Source: Vibrio barjaei
Lineage (GTDB): Bacteria > Pseudomonadota > Gammaproteobacteria > Enterobacterales > Vibrionaceae
Assembly (NCBI RefSeq): GCF_001639065.2
Contig: NZ_LQXO02000053.1
Location: 1 to 64,000 of the forward strand
DNA length: 64,000 bases
Direction of reading: 5' to 3'
Below the pieces are notes generated by a model, which had not been told where the DNA came from, ran no database searches, and worked only from the letters and a program-made list of their open reading frames with translations. The translations under genes and the position numbers were made by a program. This document shows positions 60,365-64,000 of the stretch, piece after piece. Positions within the stretch are counted from its first letter, which is position 1. Each line of letters opens with the position of its first letter.

Positions 60365-62419
60365 TTACTTTCCAAAATAGGCGATGACGACTTTGTCGTC
60401 GCCTAATTCTCTTGAAAATACGTAAGCGTTGTCATTCGCTAATACCGTATGTTTTCCTGCGCCTATGGCTGGGTGTCGATCTCTAAATTGTCCAACTGTT
60501 TCCCAGTGCTTTAACAGCTTTTGCTTGTCATTTGAAAGTTCCCAAATCATGTCCGAGCGTGTACCTTGATGGAAATCATCTGCATAAGGACCGATGTTTC
60601 TTCCCACTTCATCGCCATAGTAGACTTGAATCGCACCTGGGCTTAGCAGCAAGGCGTTGGCAGCATTTCGTTGCATGTCATAGTCTTTAAAGCGGCTGAA
60701 AAACAGCTCAGTATCATGAGAAGACATGTAGCTTACTGGATTGAAATCAGGCGAGCTTTGAATGGAGTTGGCGTAATGCTGATAGGTGTCTGCCATTTGG
60801 CTGAAGCATGCAGCGCCTATGTCGAGCTTCTTTTGCATATCAAAGTTAATTAATGCATCAAACCCATCATCAAAATAGGGGCTTCTGTAGGCACTATGCC
60901 CCCATACTTCTCCCATCATCCAGAAAGGCTGTCCTTCAACGTTATTTTCTGAACGCCACAACTCAAGGCTAGAGGTCGCTTCAGATTTGAGTCTTTTCCA
61001 GACTTCGCCTTCAACGTGCTTGACGGTATCAACGCGATATCCATCTATACCGAAACGTTTAACCCAATCGGTTTGCCATTCGATTAAGTAGTCGGCCACG
61101 GTATAATTGTCTCTAGCGACTACTCGTGTGCCTGGGTTATTTAATAGAAATTCTGGTGGTTGAACGGTTTTATTTGATTCTGTTTTGAAATCTGGCAGAC
61201 CTGCAAGGGACAAGGTTGTATCACTAGAGCCTGGCTTATCATAGCCAGGTAGACCAGTTCTTACCCAATCAGGCCCCCACCAATCAGCCCAATTGTGTGA
61301 GTTGTAATTTATATTGATGTGATAACTATGCCAATTTTCACCTTTTTTAGGTGCCCACTGTGCCCAGGTCTTTGGAAGGACATGGGTATTTTTGGCAACA
61401 TCAATGCGATCAAATTGGAGATCGGCAAGCGTTGAATAGCCCGGGTGATTAATGACTGCGTCCAACAAAACCTTTATTCCCCGTTTATGGGCTTCAGAAA
61501 CAAGCTGTCTCAAATCATCATCATTACCAAAGCTCTGGTCAATTTTGGTGAAGTCGCGAGCCCAGTAACCATGATAGGCATAAAATGGAAACGAGCCGCT
61601 ATCACCACCCCCAACAAAACCATGTACCTGCTCTACGATGGGAGAAAGCCAGATAACGTTGGTACCAAGCGCTTTAATATAATCTAGCTTTTCTGTGACG
61701 CCTTTTAAGTCGCCACCATGAAATGTTCCGATCTCATCTTTACCATCTTTTTGACGTCCATAAGGTTGTATTGCCCCTGGGTTGGAATCATTAAAGCGAT
61801 CGACCATGACGAAATAGATGTTAGCGTTTCTATAGTCGAACTTGGTGTTCGATTGGACTGATTTAACGGGCTCTAACAATGTTAGTCCGCCACTCGATGC
61901 GTTTGGTTGTAGTGAGACGTGACCATTATGAACAGTGACCACGGAACCTGAAAACACATCTTTCAGCTGTGTCCCATCGGGGTAAGAGCTTCCTAGGTCA
62001 ATAGTCTGGATCTGGTTAGGGAGCTGTTCGCACTTAACATTTGGTATTGGACGTTTAAACTCAGTTTTAGCCACTTTTTTAGGTTGTCGTTTAAAGGTCA
62101 ATGTGTGAAGTTTTTCATCGTAGATAAAGGCGTAGTCTCCGGTGAACCTAATATTCAAAGGCAAAGTAGATGTTTTGTCGCATAGTAGAGGGACTGGAGT
62201 GTTGAACTTGACCTTATTGGGCAACTCATTATTGCAGAGCCTATCTATAGCGCTGATTTCGAGTTGGTACTTATCTTTATTAAGAGTGACGACTAATGGA
62301 GTCGTAGAGTCTAGTGGATAGTCTCTGCTCGTTGTAGAGGTAGAGATGGTTAAGTAGCGTGATGCAAATAGCGATGGCGAAGCCAACAGCATATAAGCAA
62401 GTAGGGTCTTATGTTTCAT
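60365..62419 (-). CDS. malS: periplasmic alpha-amylase MalS
   Basis: A 684-aa periplasmic endo-amylase that trims long maltodextrins. It is similar to E. coli MalS along the whole length. An exported N-terminal domain with four Cys (to about 200) precedes the GH13 barrel with DAVINH, GYRVDTVKH, MMGEVWG and SSHDTELF (D466, E506, D571 if counted from the ATG at 62425). The C-terminal end VVIAYFGK is complete. The start at 62419 is preferred because GGA is 6 bases before it; ATG 62425 directly abuts the ribosome site. MalT-box-like sites lie about 115-140 bp upstream. Confidence 0.95.
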   Translation of the reverse strand: MKHKTLLAYMLLASPSLFASRYLTISTSTTSRDYPLDSTTPLVVTLNKDKYQLEISAIDRLCNNELPNKVKFNTPVPLLCDKTSTLPLNIRFTGDYAFIYDEKLHTLTFKRQPKKVAKTEFKRPIPNVKCEQLPNQIQTIDLGSSYPDGTQLKDVFSGSVVTVHNGHVSLQPNASSGGLTLLEPVKSVQSNTKFDYRNANIYFVMVDRFNDSNPGAIQPYGRQKDGKDEIGTFHGGDLKGVTEKLDYIKALGTNVIWLSPIVEQVHGFVGGGDSGSFPFYAYHGYWARDFTKIDQSFGNDDDLRQLVSEAHKRGIKVLLDAVINHPGYSTLADLQFDRIDVAKNTHVLPKTWAQWAPKKGENWHSYHININYNSHNWADWWGPDWVRTGLPGYDKPGSSDTTLSLAGLPDFKTESNKTVQPPEFLLNNPGTRVVARDNYTVADYLIEWQTDWVKRFGIDGYRVDTVKHVEGEVWKRLKSEATSSLELWRSENNVEGQPFWMMGEVWGHSAYRSPYFDDGFDALINFDMQKKLDIGAACFSQMADTYQHYANSIQSSPDFNPVSYMSSHDTELFFSRFKDYDMQRNAANALLLSPGAIQVYYGDEVGRNIGPYADDFHQGTRSDMIWELSNDKQKLLKHWETVGQFRDRHPAIGAGKHTVLANDNAYVFSRELGDDKVVIAYFGK

Positions 62420-62532
62420 GCTCATTCCGTTGTTCTAATAATCCGAGGTTACTATAAGTTGCCTTAAACGGTCTTACATCATTCTCATGCTCTACGCCTC
62501 AAAGTCAGAGTAAGCTCACATAACGGATTCTT

Positions 62533-62557
62533 AGGGATGAGTTAGAGGGGGATGAGT
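62533..62557 (+). promoter_or_regulatory. pair of MalT-box-like sites
   Basis: AGGGATGAGT (62533-62542) and GGGGATGAGT (62548-62557) are direct repeats 15 bp apart, matching the E. coli MalT box GGGGAKGAGG at 8 and 9 of 10 positions. They lie between divergent malS (start 62419) and a secreted-protein gene (start 62590), 33-57 bp before the latter. MalT is the maltotriose-activated regulator of E. coli maltose genes. Confidence 0.65.
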
Positions 62558-62589
62558 TCGTAGAAAGAAATAATAGCTATCATAGAAAG

Positions 62590-63165
62590 ATGAAATTAAG
62601 AATATTGTTGCTATCACTACTGATTCCCTCTATCTCATTTGCTATGACTACATGGCCATCTCGCTATGTGATGGGAGAGATGCCATTAAGTGACTTAAAT
62701 CAGGTTAGGTCGCTGTCTGATGTATATGATTGTGGTGAAATAGAACATCAGCGTTTTTGTGGTTTTGATACAAACTATCGTGGCATTCCTATAGAGGTTG
62801 AGATCGATGTAGTGAATCAGTCAGTCACGCGAGTCACTTTTTTCATACCAATGACAGTTACAAACTACACAAGGCTTCAGACCTTACTACGTTCTGACGG
62901 CTATCAAATAAAAAGCGTTAAAATAGCGGGTAAGGAATTGATTGTTGAAGATTTAATCAATCAAGACTTACCTCATATCGCCGATAAGAAACTCATAGAA
63001 TTTTTGAACTTATATCCCATTTCTGAGTCCAAACTATTTACCTGGATCCGTAAAAATGAGATTCAGAATACGTTAGCAACAGAAACGCTTTTAATGACGA
63101 GTGACAAAGAGCAAATCATGCTCACTTGGGATTTTCCCCAGCTTTCTAACACTGTCACACAATAG
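62590..63165 (+). CDS. secreted protein of unknown function, divergent from malS
   Basis: A 191-aa exported protein with signal peptide (KLRILLLSLLIPSISFA, cut near residue 18). One Cys pair (YDCGEIE, RFCGFD) sits in the first third. The rest is mixed alpha/beta with no recognised motif, and no lipobox. Its start lies 33 bp after the second MalT-like box, in the same direction, so its expression may be maltose-linked. No family is assigned. Confidence 0.65.
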   Translation: MKLRILLLSLLIPSISFAMTTWPSRYVMGEMPLSDLNQVRSLSDVYDCGEIEHQRFCGFDTNYRGIPIEVEIDVVNQSVTRVTFFIPMTVTNYTRLQTLLRSDGYQIKSVKIAGKELIVEDLINQDLPHIADKKLIEFLNLYPISESKLFTWIRKNEIQNTLATETLLMTSDKEQIMLTWDFPQLSNTVTQ

Positions 63166-63237
63166 TCTCACGACTGTCATTTCAATGTTACATTCAAAAA
63201 GTAACTTGAATTGCGTAAAGTATAGAAGGAGTTAACC

Positions 63238-63330
63238 ATGAAAAAAATGAGACGTGCACAGCTTCATCGTTGTCGTATTCAATACTGGAAAGAAACAAAC
63301 CAGAAAACAACGGATAAAGCAAAAGCGTAA
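63238..63330 (+). CDS. 30-aa basic small protein
   Basis: A short frame with the strong ribosome site AGAAGGAG 6 bases before the ATG, 30 codons, and a good terminator 25 bases after its stop. The peptide (MKKMRRAQLHRCRIQYWKET then a Lys-rich tail) has about ten basic residues, one Cys and no membrane span. It may bind RNA or a ribosome. No family is recognised. Confidence 0.6.
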   Translation: MKKMRRAQLHRCRIQYWKETNQKTTDKAKA

Positions 63331-63354
63331 TCAAGCTTTACAAACCAAGACGTG

Positions 63355-63389
63355 AAACCAGCATAAAAAAGAAAGTGCTGGTTTTTTCG
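63355..63389 (+). terminator. terminator after the 30-aa gene
   Basis: A perfect 9-bp stem (63355-63363 with 63376-63384, AAACCAGCA/TGCTGGTTT) with a 12-base A-rich loop and a six-T tail. Confidence 0.85.
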
Positions 63390-63445
63390 TTTTTAGCTCA
63401 CAAAAAAGATAGACAACCTCAAAATTGAGGCATACAATCCGCTCG

Positions 63446-63612
63446 TTTTGGGGAGTAGTCACCCGTTTATTTGTCGTCATCTCGTTAAGTCTAAGGCTTA
63501 TCCGGCAAATAAGAGCGCAGCCCGCGCTTTGACGAGACCAACGCAATCAAATGCTCAGTATTTTATTACTGAGTGAAGTATTTGTTTGTGGAAGGTCGAC
63601 ACCCATACTCTT
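63446..63612 (+). ncRNA. yybP-ykoY (Mn2+) riboswitch leader of alx
   Basis: The leader of the TerC/Alx gene carries both conserved loops of the yybP-ykoY element. The 5' box is GGGGAGTAG (63450-63458). The 3' box is GGTCGACACCCATACT (about 63593-63608), close to the conserved GTCGACATACT form. Between them lie complementary pieces (CTCGT/ACGAG) for the paired stems. In E. coli this element controls alx by Mn2+ and alkaline pH. Its end is about 22 bases from the ATG. Boundaries are approximate. Confidence 0.85.
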
Positions 63613-63634
63613 CGTCCTTCTGCCTGGAGGACTT

Positions 63635-64000
63635 ATGAGCCCATCTATTTACGTTTCTTTTTTTGTACTAACGCTAGCTCTGGTTGCGTTGGACATATGT
63701 CAAACTCGCGGTGGTCAAATCTCTATTCGCAAAGCAGCGATATGGAGTGTGTTTTGGTTTCTACTAGCGTTTGCTTTTTCTGCGACGATCTACTTATTTT
63801 GGGATTTTTACGCTCCGGCAAGTGATTACACGGCGGAAAAGGCGACGGTGTCTTTCCTAACGGGGTACTTATTAGAGAAATCGCTGAGCGTCGATAACTT
63901 GTTCGTGTTTGCAATTATCTTCCACCAGTACGCAGTGCCTGAACATTTGCGCCCTAGAGCTCTTCTTTGGGGTGTTATAGGTGCATTGGTTCTAAGAGCA
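63635..64000 (+). CDS. alx: TerC/Alx-family manganese exporter (5' part)
   Basis: The first 122 codons of an open frame that runs off the window. The start ATG at 63635 has GGAGG 5 bases before it. Hydrophobic helices alternate with the TerC signature TGYLLEKSLSVDNLFVF, whose acidic residues bind the metal; LRPRALLWGVIGALVLRA follows. E. coli Alx is a Mn2+ exporter induced at high pH, and the riboswitch upstream supports the same job. Confidence 0.92.
   Translation, partial: MSPSIYVSFFVLTLALVALDICQTRGGQISIRKAAIWSVFWFLLAFAFSATIYLFWDFYAPASDYTAEKATVSFLTGYLLEKSLSVDNLFVFAIIFHQYAVPEHLRPRALLWGVIGALVLRA

Overview
The window looks like chromosomal DNA of a marine Vibrio (Vibrionaceae). Gene content and protein sequence are vibrio/enterobacterial throughout: RNase II, CsdA/DeaD, acetate kinase, YbbA/YbbP with divergent TesA, MaoP divergent from HdfR, RimK, FabV, tryptophanase, MalS, and Alx behind a yybP-ykoY leader. 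From memory, orthologues of several of these (deaD, a second ackA, galE, a second fabH next to trxC) sit on chromosome II of V. cholerae, so a secondary-chromosome origin is likely. That is an inference.

Layout. 1-8.6 kb: the 3' end of a tRNA-Cys, a secreted alpha-amylase, a large secreted DUF11 protein and a lipoprotein type I pullulanase. 8.6-18.6 kb: YbjQ, a PstS-like phosphate-binding protein, a DUF3024 protein, RNase II, the cold-shock helicase CsdA, acetate kinase, a patatin-like lipase and a CysK-like enzyme. 18.6-20.8 kb: a less conserved patch with a gene relic, an AT-rich secreted coiled-coil protein and a small protein with an Rx4H motif. 20.8-32.9 kb: housekeeping genes, including a LoiP-like protease, a hotdog thioesterase, an SgrR-type regulator, CutA, a 2OG-Fe oxygenase, a J-domain protein, an EAL phosphodiesterase, FabV and TesA. 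32.9-47.5 kb: YbbA/YbbP, an FAD oxidoreductase, GalE, a RimK three-gene operon, MaoP/HdfR, a MATE pump with a divergent AraC regulator, thioredoxin 2 and FabH. 47.5-60.3 kb: accessory DNA with a 1.1-kaa Ig-repeat lipoprotein, a tnaC-like leader with tnaA and tnaB, an orphan ParB-fold protein, a 7-bp tandem repeat, a short NhaP-type antiporter, a cupin, a caspase-fold candidate and a shortened adhesin N-terminus. 60.3-64 kb: MalS with a pair of MalT-box-like sites, an unknown secreted protein, a 30-aa basic protein, and a manganese riboswitch ahead of alx/terC, which runs off the window.

How the genes work together. Three GH13 enzymes (alpha-amylase, pullulanase, MalS), with MalT-like sites near malS and weaker ones elsewhere, point to starch and maltodextrin use. 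FabV, FabH and TesA are alternative fatty-acid enzymes but are not one operon. tnaC-tnaA-tnaB form a tryptophan catabolic (indole-producing) unit. rimK, an aspartoacylase-like gene and a rimB-type protease gene form a tight operon that probably adds and trims glutamate tails.

Six short genes or partial genes were found by reading the sequence: the tRNA end, the 39-codon tnaC-like leader, membrane peptides of 24 and 43 aa, a 30-aa basic protein and the 5' end of alx. No CRISPR array, intact insertion sequence, prophage or rRNA is visible.
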